This document shows positions 44,136 through 56,533 of a stretch of 64,000 nucleotides of DNA, piece after piece. The translations under genes and the position numbers were made by a program. Under the pieces are notes generated by a model. That model worked only from the letters and a program-made list of their open reading frames with translations. It was not told the origin of the DNA and did not search any database. The stretch is from Episyrphus balteatus. Its lineage: Eukaryota > Arthropoda > Insecta > Diptera > Syrphidae. The DNA is taken from NCBI RefSeq assembly GCF_945859705.1, contig NC_079136.1, forward strand, positions 97,959,120 to 98,023,119. Direction: 5' to 3'. Positions within the stretch are counted from its first letter, which is position 1; every line of letters begins with the position of its first letter.

Positions 44136-45681
44136 TCAATGTAACTTTAGCTTTTTACTTTGTACATACAATACAAAAAAACTCCAAATCACCTTTGACA
44201 TCAGTGTATCTACCTCTCTAAGAAAAAATTCTTTATACTAATATTTAATTTAATTAAATTATAAAAAAAAACTTTCAAGCAACAATATAAAGTGTATAGT
44301 TTATAAAACTAAGTCGTGCTATTTTTTTTGTAAACTCCTACATATTTAAGTTACATTAATTTCTGTAAACAAAATAAGAAGCGTAGAAAAAAAATCTACG
44401 AGTATTTTATTTACCTAAAAATCGATGACTAAACAATATCCGTTGATTTATTTAATCAGAACATTGTGTATGAATCATTTTGTATTTATAGCTCAAATCT
44501 TTGTTTTTAACCTTTGGATCCATACAAAACAAGACACTTCAAAGTTTAAATTTATTAAGTACGCATTTATATAAATTGACAACAATGTTCTTTTGTTGTA
44601 GAAAAAAGAATTACCTAGATGTTATGCTAATTATAATAAATACCTTATACATTTTTATTCTCGAACACAATTCATGTTAACTTAGATTGTGTACGTTTCG
44701 TATTAGCCAAATGAATTGTAGGTAAATGTTTTTATATTTCCTTGTATATTCAATTTTTTTGTTCAACGGAGACAAGTAAGTGCTTAAACGAAGTGATTTA
44801 TGGCTCTTAATTTTAAATAGCAACCCATAAAAAAATTTATACTGATTAACGTACAAAGTATAGATATTTTTATAGATTCATAGGTACCTGTATAAAATTG
44901 ACATTGATCGATTATTCATATTAAGAAAACCATTCGCAGGATCCAAATCAATTAAAATCAAAGACTTGTTGAATTTACTTTGACTCATTCGTCAACGATT
45001 TCTTCACTGTATGTGAGTTTGGTTGAAGTTAAATATTAAGGGTCAAAATAGGGTTGGTTGGCATATATTTCTTTTTACTCGATCTCTGTAAATTTTATAC
45101 CCATTGTACAATGTACCACCCGTGACGATGGAATTCACTTAAATAGTCTAACAAGTGAATTTGTATATTAGCAGTTAATGTGTTTAATAGAATATAAGTT
45201 ACCACGTGCGTTATGGCGATTAGGCAATGGGCAGGTCAAGTTGGGACTTAAAAAATGTACAAAAATTAATCTAAGCACGGAGAAAAAAGATATTCTAAAA
45301 ACAAGTGGATTTCTGCTTTTATGGTTTAAGAAGTGTTAATTTCTGAGATAAGAAAAGTATTTTGACTTGTTTGGGCTGAGATTCGTAAAAAAAAAAAACG
45401 GGCAAAACGGCAGAACTAAACACTGCAATCAATTTATATTTAATTGCAAGGCAATATTTAGGTGCGTCTGTTAAACAAGTCTTTAGAGAACTGTATTTAA
45501 AAAACTTATGCTATGCAAAATTTACTACGAATTGACAAGAACGAAAACTGCACTAAACGAACACAGGCACATTTTGAGGAATTCACTTAAAATCCCGGAT
45601 TGACCAGAAAACCCCGCAATTGGAAATGCAATCTTTTCACCAAAGAATTCGTTAGGAAAAGGAACATGTTTATACAATTTA
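44136..45681. other. Non-coding AT-rich stretch
   Basis: No exon, transposon end or RNA gene could be supported here. Confidence 0.4.
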
Positions 45682-45970
45682 CACAGAGAAAAAAAACCCA
45701 AGGTAAAATCAAAGGGAAAAATTGATGTTTTTTTTAAATGAAAGGTTGAGAATACCTTTTATTTTTTTTTTTTCAATTCGATTTGTACTGGTTTCGTTTT
45801 AAAATGACATGAATTATACTTTTTTGATCTGAACAATGTAAGAACAAGATGTTTTAGTTTTGATTCATTTAAAACAAAAGGATTTCCCTTTGAATTGAAA
45901 ATCATTTTCTACTTCGGCTAAAAAAAAATTGAGAATAAAAGGAAAATTTAAACAACCACCCTCTTTATAC

Positions 45971-46018
45971 CAGCTGTGGCTCAGTGGATAGATGTGTTCC
46001 AAATTCAATTCCCGGCTG
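45971..46018 (+). ncRNA. tRNA-derived (SINE-like) fragment
   Basis: TGGCTCAGTGG (45977-45987) fits the pol III A box TRGYNNARNNG exactly. AATTCAATTCC (46002-46012) is a degraded B box in a context (CCCGGCTGAG) like a tRNA T arm. The anticodon-arm region is shortened, so this is a tRNA relic or SINE head, not a functional tRNA. Confidence 0.35.
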
Positions 46019-46089
46019 AGTTTGGAAGTTTTTTCAAATAAATAAAATTGTACGCAATTCAAAAATAAGAATAAAACATTCAGAGAAAA

Positions 46090-46133
<44 letters not shown>

Positions 46134-46134
46134 C

Positions 46135-46202
<68 letters not shown>
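46090..46202 (+). repeat. (GA)n microsatellite
   Basis: About 110 bp of almost pure GA dinucleotides, interrupted by a few CAGA/GGGA variants. The Ser-Leu frame read on the minus strand is an artefact of this tract. Confidence 0.95.
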
Positions 46203-46205
<3 letters not shown>

Positions 46206-46419
46206 AGTGCACAGAGAAGATAAAAAGTGCAAATGTGGCGTAGTTTTTTTTTAGATACATAAAAAAGTCGTTTTAACAGGAACGAAATGTTGTCTTAAAA
46301 GGAATGGAAACCTTTCAAAATAATCCGAAACACCTATGGAGCAAAATCATTGGTAAAATTTTGATGAATCATGTTTATTTTTAATGATTTTGCCTTGTTT
46401 TCTGTGTGTATGCTTCTGG

Positions 46420-48690
46420 AACAGAGTTTAACAAATTTTTACGAGAAAAAATGATTTTTTTGTTCGAGCGCGGCCCATAAAACTCTGTTTCAGAAGCAAA
46501 GAAGCATAACAATATGCAGATGAATTTATAAAAATTGATGTTACAAAAAATAATTACCTACTTATTTGTACAGTTCAAATTTTTTTGGATTAAACTAATT
46601 AATAAACTAACCCTTTTTTGACATTTATACAAAATACATACATAAGACAGTGTTATCATTTGAAGTCCAAACATTTGTAAAGTCCTTTACAAAATCGAAA
46701 ATTGCAGCAGCATCTTTCCAAAAATTTCAGACTTTATACAATATACATCCTCAATTGCCAAAAATCTGGCAGCTAAATTTTTAATGATGAATTTGCACTA
46801 AGAAAAAGTTGTTTTTTTTCGGTAAATACAAGGACTTGATTCAAGAAAATGTCAAGGTATGGAAAAAAAATACAATCTCAGTTTTCCTAAAACCATTTTC
46901 GAAGAAAAAAAATAACAAAAATAATAAAAATTATTTAAATTATTTCTATTTTAAGTGGAGCGATTGAATATAATTCAATTTTAAAGTTCATTTTCACTAT
47001 CCATTTAAAGTCTGAAAAATACTTTATTTTATTGAATAAATAAATTTAGGGTGCACATTTTTTCTGCCTGTTTATTTAATTGTGGTGCGTGTATCGGGAT
47101 ACAATATTTTATTTTGTTTTCTTATTTTTTTTGTGACAATAACTGTGAGAGTAAGATATTTATTTCCTCCACTCATCATTGAATTTTCTTTTTCAATTCT
47201 CCAATATTTGTCTCCACTTATTGAAGAACATAATTAAATTCTACTCCCCAATGAATTACAGAAATATAGAACGTGTCTTTCAATCACGAAATAATCACAA
47301 AACAAAAAAAATGTTGGATGAATAAAAATACAAAACAGTTTATTTTTACAACAGGTTATTTTTTTTTTTTTTTGTAAATGCCTTGACTTACACTGCGATA
47401 ATTTGAAATAAACTTGCACCCATTTTTATTACACACTATACGAGTAGATATTTATTTATTTTATTTTTGTTTAATTCCACCAGACTATCCGGGGCAGTAG
47501 AATTGAAAAAAAAAAGAAAATAACAAAAACTTCTTCCATAAGAAAATTAAACAACTCAGACTAGATGTTGTACAGGTGAACAAAATTCAACTAAAATAAA
47601 AATACAACTTTTTATTTGCCGAAATACACGTTTTCAAAAAGTTTCATATCTATTCGCCATATCCGAGGGATTAATTTTGACCGTGAAAATAAAAGATAAG
47701 TTTGAAATCTTTTTAAATTTTTATAGCGCCAACATACTGATTATATAGCTGACAAGTTGGAAAAGAAAAAAAAAGATGCAAAAAAATATATATATTTTGT
47801 TTTCATCGATAAACAAATAATATCAGCTGGTGCTGATATACACTTTATACAAATTGAATTCTAGCGTATAACAGATCATCATACATTATATTTATGAAAT
47901 CGGTTAATTTCATTTAATTTCTTGGCACTTATGTTATCATTATAATCTGTAGATTGTAAATGTAGATGATTATTTAATTCGAAAGATATATTCATATGTT
48001 TGAAAAATGATGAAACTAAAAATAAATAAACACAGACAGTGGAAAATTTAATAAAGAACACATTTTATCGCATTTGTTATACAAGAAAAAAATCTGCTGT
48101 AGCAAAAAAAAAAAACGTGGGGGTTCCATGAACTTACCCATGAAAATTCGCTGACAGATTGATGACGTTCGCGTGTCTTTAGAAAAATTAATAAATTTTA
48201 AAATATGTGACAGGTGGCGCTGAATGTACATTATGCATGAATAGTGACAATGTTTGAAATTCCAAAACTGAAAACCATGGCTGATGGGTTAAATCAGTAA
48301 TATTTAGATACACTTTATTATTTATTAAGGTGTTGTTACTAGGTGAAATTTTAATTTTAAAATAAGAAGTAATGTATCCAAAATCTCTTAAAACAATGCA
48401 CTAATCGATATGAGTTTTACTTAACAGATGATTTTAATTTAAACAAATTTCATTAATTTAAAAAAAGCATTCACAAATGGTAGTAATATTTCAGTGAATT
48501 CACATTAGGGGCGTTGTTTGCAATAAAAGGCAGCGACAAATTTGTTTATTGAATAACATACTACGGTAGTGACATTTGTTTGATAAATTCAGTTACAAAA
48601 TCACGACAATTATACACAATTTTTTTTTTAATTAGCATTATAGAAGAAGTATTGGTTTAGAGTCAAAAAAAGTTTAAGTTTTAATCAAAA
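46420..48690. other. Non-coding stretch with a partial foldback copy
   Basis: No gene. At about 47570-47640 the words GGTGAACAAAATTCAACT and TTGCCGAAATACACGTTTTC follow the left end of the element at 43483, so this is a diverged, one-ended relative. Near 48495, ATTCACATTAGGGGCGTTG resembles the terminus of the element at 9144. Confidence 0.4.
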
Positions 48691-48929
48691 CTATCATTAC
48701 GATGATGGAGAAGTAAAAAAAAGTGTTTTTTTTTCATACCGTCCGTCAAATCGGTCTGTGCGGATTGACTGTGCTGGGCCTAATAGATAGAAGAAATACC
48801 TTCCATAAAACTAAATAAGGTACATGTTATGCTCCACGTGAATCAAACAAAATTGCGTTTTTAGTTTTTATCAAAAGTTTCGGCAAACGAAAATATGGCA
48901 TTATCATTAATTGATTATTAATTGATGCC

Positions 48930-49812
48930 AAGAGATTGTCTAGGAAATTCAAGGAAAAAAAATATATGGGAGTGAGGGACAATCTTCCATAGTTCAAGCG
49001 ATAGATGCAATTTTCTTATTAATTGACTTCAAACACAAAAAAAAATATTTGAACACAACGGCAACACCTACAATATTCAAATATACATTTTTTAAAAGCT
49101 AGAAGCTTAGTCATATATGTAAAATTAAAATTAAGTTAATTGAATGAACGGCTTTTGAAAGAATGGTAATTGAACTCCGATTTTCGAAAAAAAAAAATTA
49201 TTGAAAAAATTTGAACATCTCGTTTTTTAAACTTGGTCGTAATATAAAATGCATTTTCAATTATGAAAGGAAATGTCAATACGTATTACGGTTTATGAAC
49301 AAAATTAAAAAGTAACTTTTTTTAATAAAAGTTTTGAAAAAAAATGTAACTTATTTTTTTTTTTAAGTTCAACATCTAAACATAAAATTATTTTTTATTC
49401 ATTTAATAACCCTTACTGTTGAAAGTTAAATAGCAAAAATTTAAAGTTCCTATTTACCACAGTCTTTGAGAAAATTAATTATTTCAATGCAAAAATTCAG
49501 TTTTAATAAAAAAAAATTAGAAAATTGCATTTATCGCTTAAACGATGGAAGATTGTCCCTTACTGCCTTTTATATATTTTCCTTAAATTACCTAGAGAAT
49601 CTTTTGCTATCATTTGTTTTATGAAATTTAAGCAAAAAAAATGGTTTGTCAAAAAAAAATTTAATTTAAAAAACAATACGGCAACACCGGCAATTTTTAA
49701 TCTATAGACTTTAAAGTATTTTAAATTACCTACGTTTGAAAAAAAAATCGTCAAAATCAGAGCTCTTCGGCCGGGTTCCCTAATAATTTGCTTTAGTTAC
49801 CGTACTCTACTA
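48930..49812. mobile_element. Foldback element, copy B (left end truncated)
   Basis: Shares with copy A (17098-18658) the ATATATGGGAGT segment, the TTATCGCTTNAACGATGGAAG segment, GACTTTAAAGTATTTTAAAT and the right end GAGCTCTTCGGCCGG. Internally, TTCCATAGTTCAAGCGATAG (about 48983) is the complement of the segment at about 49528-49555, so it also folds back. The outer left arm seen in copy A is missing. Confidence 0.5.
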
Positions 49813-52330
49813 CAAAACAATATTATGGGTTCATATTTAAAAAAAAACATTAGTTTGGGAAGATAGACGAATTTTGGTTTAGTTTATTTAGATCTATGAG
49901 AAATTTCTTTTTGCAATATCTTTTTAACGGAGGGTGGACAAACGATAATTTTGTTTGTATACCGAAAAAAAACTTTGATAATAACAGCTATCAAATTAAA
50001 ATTTTTGAGTGACAAAAGTCGTCCAACAATTAAAATATCAATTATGATATTTTATCATATCATTTTGACTTTTTTTTATTTTAGGTGGATAGTGAAAATT
50101 TCACTTTGACAATTAAAATATCAATGTTGACTAGATTTTACGTTTTAGTTTATTATAATGAAACCTATTTCTTTCTTTTTCTTTTTTATTATTTTTTTTA
50201 TTTTAAGTATTTTCTTTCTTTTTTTTAAAAACATAACTGAAAGTGAATATTCTTTAAAATATAGTGGTGATATTATTTTTTATTGTAATTGTTTTGTTAT
50301 TTTCTCCCAAACTATGTGAAGTAAAATCTTATTGCCGATCAAATTTTCTCAGTAAATCATACATTTTACTTCGAAATATCACAAAGCGCCTTTAAATTAG
50401 TACACATTAAAAATTTTTTATTTAATACTTTTCAACAATTTGGAATGAGAAATTGATATAAAAAATAATAATAAAATATCAAAAAAAATTTCCAAAATGT
50501 GACATTTAAATATCATCCTGATAATAAAAATATTGTTAAAAATATTAAATTGATATTTAAAAAATGTTAAATTGATATTGGTTTTTTTTTTGGTGTACAT
50601 TTGAGAAACTGTTAGTGGACAAACGAAAGCCTTTAAGTTTGATGTGAAAATTTGGTTATTTTTTTGTTTGATACGTTCAAGTTGAAATTTCTAAAAAGAA
50701 CATTTTTTTTTTTTTAAACGTATAGACTTGAAAATTTTTGTTGGAATAAAAGAATGAAACTAAAACCGGTTCAAAAAACTTCAAATCGCAATCTAGATAG
50801 AAAGAGTTTAAAATATTTGTTCTATTCCCAACACAAAGTTAAAAACTTAGTAAAAATAATTTTCAAAACTCTATTATACTAAATTTTACAGGAGAACAAA
50901 AACTAATAAACCTCTGATTTTCGAAAGAAGTCATGAACAAAATAGAAATTTCTGGTTTGAGCGGTATAGGTATTCCACTCCTCTAAAATCTAAATTATTT
51001 CGACTGCAAATAGTGGAAGAAAAAGGTTGTAGGCAACGAATATACCACTTAAAATTCTAAACATTTCATGTCTTATTATAATTTTACACCAATCGGTTCA
51101 GCTTTAAAGAAATGAAATACAATAATCATCGCTCTTTTCTGCGGAAACCCGAACATCCAGAACATTGTGCCTTACAAGTATTCAAATTTTAAATACAATC
51201 GGGATTATTACTCTTCCCTGAGTTTAAAATCTCAAATCTCACTAAAAAAAATAAATTTGTTTGAAATCTGTCTAACATAAAAAAAATACGCTATTCGACC
51301 ACAGTACCCAAAATGTTCAACACTAGATGTTTTTATTACTACAAAAGAAAATTACATAAAAAGTGTGCTACTTTTTTTCGATTTTAAAAATACATCTGTC
51401 CTTTTAATATAATCTCTTCTCAGGTGCTTGGGTTCGCTCCAGTTAAAACTGGAATCAATAAAAAAAAAAAAACTTCGATATCTGATGCTTCAAGTTCAAG
51501 TCCTCAAGGTCGTATTATGTACTGTACAAAACTACATATTCCTATATTGGAAACGAAATAAGTTCTTAAACTTTTCTCCAACAAGAATACTCTTAAGTAG
51601 ATTTATTTTTATCATCCATAACAATAGCAATAAATTAGAAAATTGCTAGACTGAAATTGCTTCATTTTTTTTTTTTGTTCATGTCATCTATTCAACTATC
51701 TTTTTGACTTTTCAGTGAATCAGCATTGTGATGATGTTCTATTGACATCTCAATTTATTATCACAAATAAAAATAAAATAATAAAAAAAAAAGTCGGTAC
51801 TTCACGATGCGCTCAAGCAAACCAGACAACGAAGATAGATATAATAAGACTTTTAGTTAAATTAATTTAGTTCAAGTGACAGTGATAGCTCTGCTGGGTG
51901 TTCTATTGCTGCTATTGATTATTATTATTATTATTCTAGTTTATTCATATTCATCATCTTGTGTCTGTTATCAAAACTTTATGATTCATGATTTGAAACC
52001 CAAGTGTTTTATTGTAATATAATACAAGAAGTAGTCTATTATGATGTTTATTTTTGACACTTCCTGAAATCAAATTCAATTATGCACAATTTAGATTATT
52101 TTTTCTTCTTCTGTGTATTCAATTCAAGGTTGGAAGAAATAAAAAAAGTGTAGATATTATGTTCATTAACCCAGGTGTGATGAGTTATTTAAAACTTAAA
52201 CAGAAACTAGCTGGGCACATCTACCTTTGTTTGAACCGATTAAAGATTGGGTTTAAACTTTGAACTAATACGCAAAAAACGTAACATCTTTTTTTGGTTG
52301 CTCGTTGTTTTCGAAAAAAGTTGCAAATTA
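49813..52330. other. Non-coding AT-rich stretch
   Basis: Long A/T-rich sequence with a (TTA)n patch near 51919-51937. No exon or transposon boundary could be supported. Confidence 0.4.
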
Positions 52331-52336
52331 AATTTT

Positions 52337-52690
52337 TGTTGAGTTTAGACCGTGTGTGAATTGCGTTAAAATTTGAGTTAAAATTTCTATCACTATTAAA
52401 TTTGACTCTTGGTTTGAAATGGGATCAAATTAAAACATTTGCTGTGTGAATTGCGTTAAAAAGGATTTTTTTAACTAACATTTCATGAAATAATTTCTAC
52501 CTTTAAAAGAACAAAGTTAATTAAGGGATAATTTTTCAATATAAGATAAACCTCAGTTAGAGCTTATTGCAAGGAATAAAAGTTTTTTTTTATATTGACA
52601 TTTATTCGTCTGATAGTCTAACTGACGATTGAAAAATCAGGGCTAAAAATTTAACACAATTCACACAATTTTTTTTTTAACTCAACACAA
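52337..52690. mobile_element. Possible MITE with GTGTGAATTGCGTTAAA motifs
   Basis: GTGTGAATTGCGTTAAA occurs twice in direct orientation (about 52353 and 52443). It occurs once inverted near the other end (TTTAACACAATTCACACA, about 52650). TTGAGTT or its complement flanks the outer copies. The exact termini are uncertain. Confidence 0.35.
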
Positions 52691-52924
52691 AGTTTATAAT
52701 TTCATTTAAAATGATTTTCAAAAATCTTTAAATTTCTAAAAAAAAAAATATGAGCCAATTGAAATAAATTATTGTTCTTTTACAAGCACAGATAAAAAAA
52801 AACCGTTAATTTCTTATTAACATATTTTTATTTTTTAAATAAGTACTGTTTTGACATCTTAAATTATTAACAGGAAAATGAGTGATAAGGAAATTCCGGA
52901 CTAATGGTATACGTACATGTATTA

Positions 52925-54221
52925 GACCAGTGCAAATCCGGTTTTCAGAAGGCAAAAGTTGAACAAATTATTAGCAGCATAAGGGTGGTGGGAAAATTTA
53001 GGATAAATGGTATATGAAAGGGGAAAAATAAATTGCCCACAAAAAAATTGAGAAAAAGGGGGTGGGTGGGCGAAAAAGTGGGGTGGATGTCAAAAATTAT
53101 TTTTTTTTTACGATTTCTGTCAAAATTAGACGTCCTATCGACAAACGTGATGTGATAGAATTTTTCTGACTTCAGATTCGAGCTCAGCGCACAAAAAACC
53201 ATTTCTATAAAAAAAAACTTTTTGACTAGTGAAATCGAACGGGACAGAAAAAATCGAATGCCTTGTTCGATTTCACTAGTCAAAAAGTTTTTTTTTTTTA
53301 TAGAAATCAAATTATATTTTTCTAATGGTTTTTTGTGCGCTGAGCTCGAATCTGAAGTCAGAAAAATTCTATCACATCACGTTTTTGACATATTACCATG
53401 CCAAAAATCAGAAAAATAGTATTTGGGACCTTCAAAATTCAATATCTCAAAAACTTTGCACGTTAGAGCTAGTCTAGCACTTGATTCAAATTAAAAAGGT
53501 CAATGACCATTAGAAAAGTATAATTTGGTTTCTATGAAAAATTATTTCTCGCCAATATTACTGTCATTTACGGAAAAATCAATCTTAAGAATCGTTTTTT
53601 TTTTTGTTTTTTTTTAATTTTTCTCAATATTTTCTAAAACAAAAGTATAGTTTTTCCACACAATCTTTAAAAAACGGGTTTAAGCTAAATAATTGCATTC
53701 CAAACTTTTCAAAAATCAAAAATTTTTTCGGTAACTTTTGTTATTGAAAAATAGGCTATTTTTTCAAATTAAATTCGTCAAAAATCCAAAAATTAACTTT
53801 TTGCTCAAAAACATTTTTAATAGATAGGAAACATAACAAAGTAATTTTTAACCAAGTTTTGTTAAAATACAACTATTTTTGTAAAAGATAAAAATAAAAA
53901 ATCAAAAAATCGTATTTTTGCATTTTTTTCAATATTTTTGAGGTTGTAGAAAAAAATTGTTTGAGTAAAAGTTGTAGACATTTATACTACCTACAACTTT
54001 TGCATTTGACTTTTTTCGATAGGACGTCTAATTTTGACAGAAATTGTAAAAAACCATGATTTTTGACACCCAAACCACTTTTTCGCCCACCCAACCTCTT
54101 TCCCCCAATTTTTTTGTGGGCAATTTATTTTTCCCCTTTCATATACCATTCATCCTAAATTTTCCCACCACCCATATGCTGCTAATAATTTTTTTATTTT
54201 CAAAAATTATTGGCACTGGTC
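52925..54221. mobile_element. 1.3-kb inverted-repeat element with TA flanks and inner hairpin
   Basis: Ends GACCAGTGCAAAT and its near complement are flanked by TA on both sides (52923-52924 and 54222-54223). The arms are about 220 bp (52925-53145 and 54000-54221) and well conserved, for example GGTATATGAAAGGGGAAAAA and its partner. Inside, 53140-53258 and 53262-53395 form a second hairpin around a loop of a few bases, made of the shared module (TTCGATTTCACTAGTCAAAA). No transposase was found. Confidence 0.7.
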
Positions 54222-54229
54222 TATATGTA

Positions 54230-54690
54230 GATAAGGGCAAACATCCATTGGGTCGTACAAGATGACCGGAAGTGGTGGAGGAGGGAAAAAAGGTGTGAAA
54301 AATGGTTTGTTTTGACGATTTTAAGCAAAAATTCCCTCTTATCGTAAAAGTTGTAGGTTGATAACTAAAAGATCTACAACTTTTGTTTGGAGCATTTTCT
54401 TACATAACCTCAAGAAGAATATAAATAAAAATGTCAAAAACTCATGTTTTTTTTTTTTTTTTGTATTTTTTGTAAGCTTGAATATTGTTTAATGCGAAAT
54501 ATTAATTTTTCAATTTTTTTTTTATTTTGAGATTTTTAATACAACATTTTTTTGGTTGAAACTTTTACTTTAAAATGATGTAGAAAAACATACACTTAAA
54601 AATACTAAAATATACTGTCAAATATGGAAACAACTAAAAAACCTTTTTTTTATCAATTTTTGAGTAAATGCCAGTAATGAGTTTTTAATT
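54230..54690. other. Non-coding spacer between elements
   Basis: AT-rich sequence between the 1.3-kb inverted-repeat element and the hAT-like element, with long poly-T runs near 54445-54465. No gene or element boundary is seen. Confidence 0.35.
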
Positions 54691-54701
54691 TATGTATGTA
54701 C

Positions 54702-55443
54702 TAGGGATGTTGCGAATATTCGCATCCGCAAATGCGGAAGAACCGCATGTATTGGGACATCCGCATCCGCATCCGCAATAATCAATGCGGATGCAAAGAA
54801 GTTGCGACAAGAAATGGGATACCAATGGGATTTACATCGGGTAATGATCTCGATCTGTGACTGATTTTTTTAGGCAAAACATAGAAAAAATGCAAAAGTG
54901 TTAATTTTATAGCCCGTTTTCACTAGAGTCCAAATTAGATAATTTCGCAAATTATCTCATTTCGAATTTCAAATTATATAGCAAATTTTTAGAATTTTGA
55001 ATTCGAACTGACCTAATTTGAGAAATTATGAAATTTGGGGTGAAAACAGGCTATTAATAGAGGTCTTTCTTTACGGACAAAAAAAAGGGCCAGTGCCAGT
55101 GAAGTCTTTAACGATAATTTCTACCCACCCCACAAGGCAGTTTTCCTAGAGAAAAATTATTAAGTAGCGCGGGCTTAACTAACCAACCCCTGTGTAACCG
55201 ACTTGATGCAGAGAAAGTGGCTGTATTACTTTTTATTAAGTCTAATGCACCTCTTTCTAATTTCTCTCACTAAAAACAAATAATAATAATATTATTTAAA
55301 ACTGTATGATTTTTTTAATACATTTATATTAATTTTTTCATGTAAGATCTTAAACATCCGCATCTGCAGATGTTAATTTTCAAAAATCCGCATCCGCATC
55401 TGCATCCGCGGATGTGAAAAAATCCACATCCGCAACATCCCTA
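54702..55443. mobile_element. hAT-like element with CATCCGCA repeats
   Basis: The ends are TAGGGATGTTGCG and its complement. The 8-mers outside (GTATGTAC and GTATACAG) agree at five positions and fit the hAT pattern. The right one overlaps the next element, which would explain its divergence. Both ends carry multiple CATCCGCA units. A 144-bp MITE is nested inside. Confidence 0.6.
54910..55053. mobile_element. Nested 144-bp MITE with TTA duplication
   Basis: The ends TAGCCCGTTTTCAC...GTGAAAACAGGCTA are flanked by TTA (54907-54909 and 55054-55056). The middle is itself palindromic around AATTTCGCAAATTATC words. It fits a small Harbinger-type MITE inserted into the hAT-like element. Confidence 0.7.
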
Positions 55444-55448
55444 GTATA

Positions 55449-56525
55449 CAGGGTGTCCCAAAAGTAATGGATCAAACGAAGTATGCAGATAGGCCAACTT
55501 AAGGGCTCTCAGAATTTGGTAACTTGTCCATCCCAAATCCTTACGGTTTTTGATTTAATGCAGTTTTTGTGAAATTTCGATAAATCTCGACTTTGCAACA
55601 GTATTTTGCTTCCTCCGCTCATAATTGATTTTTGTTTTTTACAATTCTTTCACTAAAACATTGCCTAATAATAAAAAATAATTAATTAATCAAAATATTT
55701 TTTATTTCATTCGCCATTTTGCTGCAAATGAATTAACAGTTCCATGTTTTATGAAAACTCAATTTCTCACTTTTATTTCAGAGCAACACAATGAACAAAT
55801 TTTTTATGGTGTGACCCTGGTTTATTATTTTGAAAACTTGCCGTGTTATTGCAGTTTTCAAAAATGTATAAAAGTTTCCAAAGATGAAATTAGAACGAAA
55901 GATATTACAATTTGAATGCAAAAAAACAGAGGTTTTCAGAGCAAAATAACAAACAAAAATCGAGGCTTTTATTCAAAAAGAAATAAACAAACAACAGTCG
56001 AGAAAATTTGTTTATTTTTCTTTGTTATTTTTCTCTGACAGACCCTGTTTTGTTGCTTTTAAATTGTAATATCTTTAGTTCTAACTTCAACTTTGGAAAC
56101 TTTTATACATTTTTGAAAACAGCAATAACACGGCAAGTTTTCAAGATAATAAACCAGGGTCACACCATAAAAAATTTGTTCAGGGTGTTGCTCTGAAATA
56201 AAAGTGAGAAATTGAGTTTTCATAAAACATGGAACTGTTAATTCATTTGCAGCAAAATGGCGAATGAAATAAAAAATATTTTGATTAATTAATTATTTCT
56301 TATTATTAGGCAATGTTTTAGTGAAAGAATTGTAAAAAACAAAAATCAATTATGAGCGGAGGAAGCAAAATACTGTTGCAAAGTCGGGATTTATCGAAAT
56401 TTCACAAAAACTGCATTAAATCAAAAACCGTAAGGATTTGGGATGGACAAGTTACCAAATTCTGAGAGCCCTTACGTTGGCCTATCTGCATACTTCGTTT
56501 GATCCATTACTTTTGGGACACCCTG
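55449..56525. mobile_element. 1,077-bp whole-element palindrome, copy 1
   Basis: CAGGGTGTCCCAAAAGTAAT at the left is mirrored at the right, and the complementarity continues across essentially the whole element to a centre near 55987. Arms are about 540 bp and differ by several percent. TA flanks both ends (55447-55448 and 56526-56527), as for Tc1/mariner-like insertions. It has no coding capacity. The same family recurs at 62646-63722. Confidence 0.85.
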
Positions 56526-56533
56526 TATACATA

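Larger units (their letters stand above)
45682..46410. mobile_element. Possible inverted-repeat element containing tRNA-like and GA-repeat sequence
   Basis: ACACAGAGAAAAAAAACCCA near 45682 (then AGGTAAAATCA) matches the complement of TGATTTTGCCTTGTTTTCTG (ending TGTGTG) near 46381-46410, a rough 25-bp terminal inverted repeat. Inside lie a tRNA-like patch and a (GA)n microsatellite. The boundaries are tentative. Confidence 0.4.

Noticed and set aside
45865..46260. 131-codon minus-strand frame rich in Leu-Ser
   Set aside because: It is created by the (GA)n microsatellite and has no other support.
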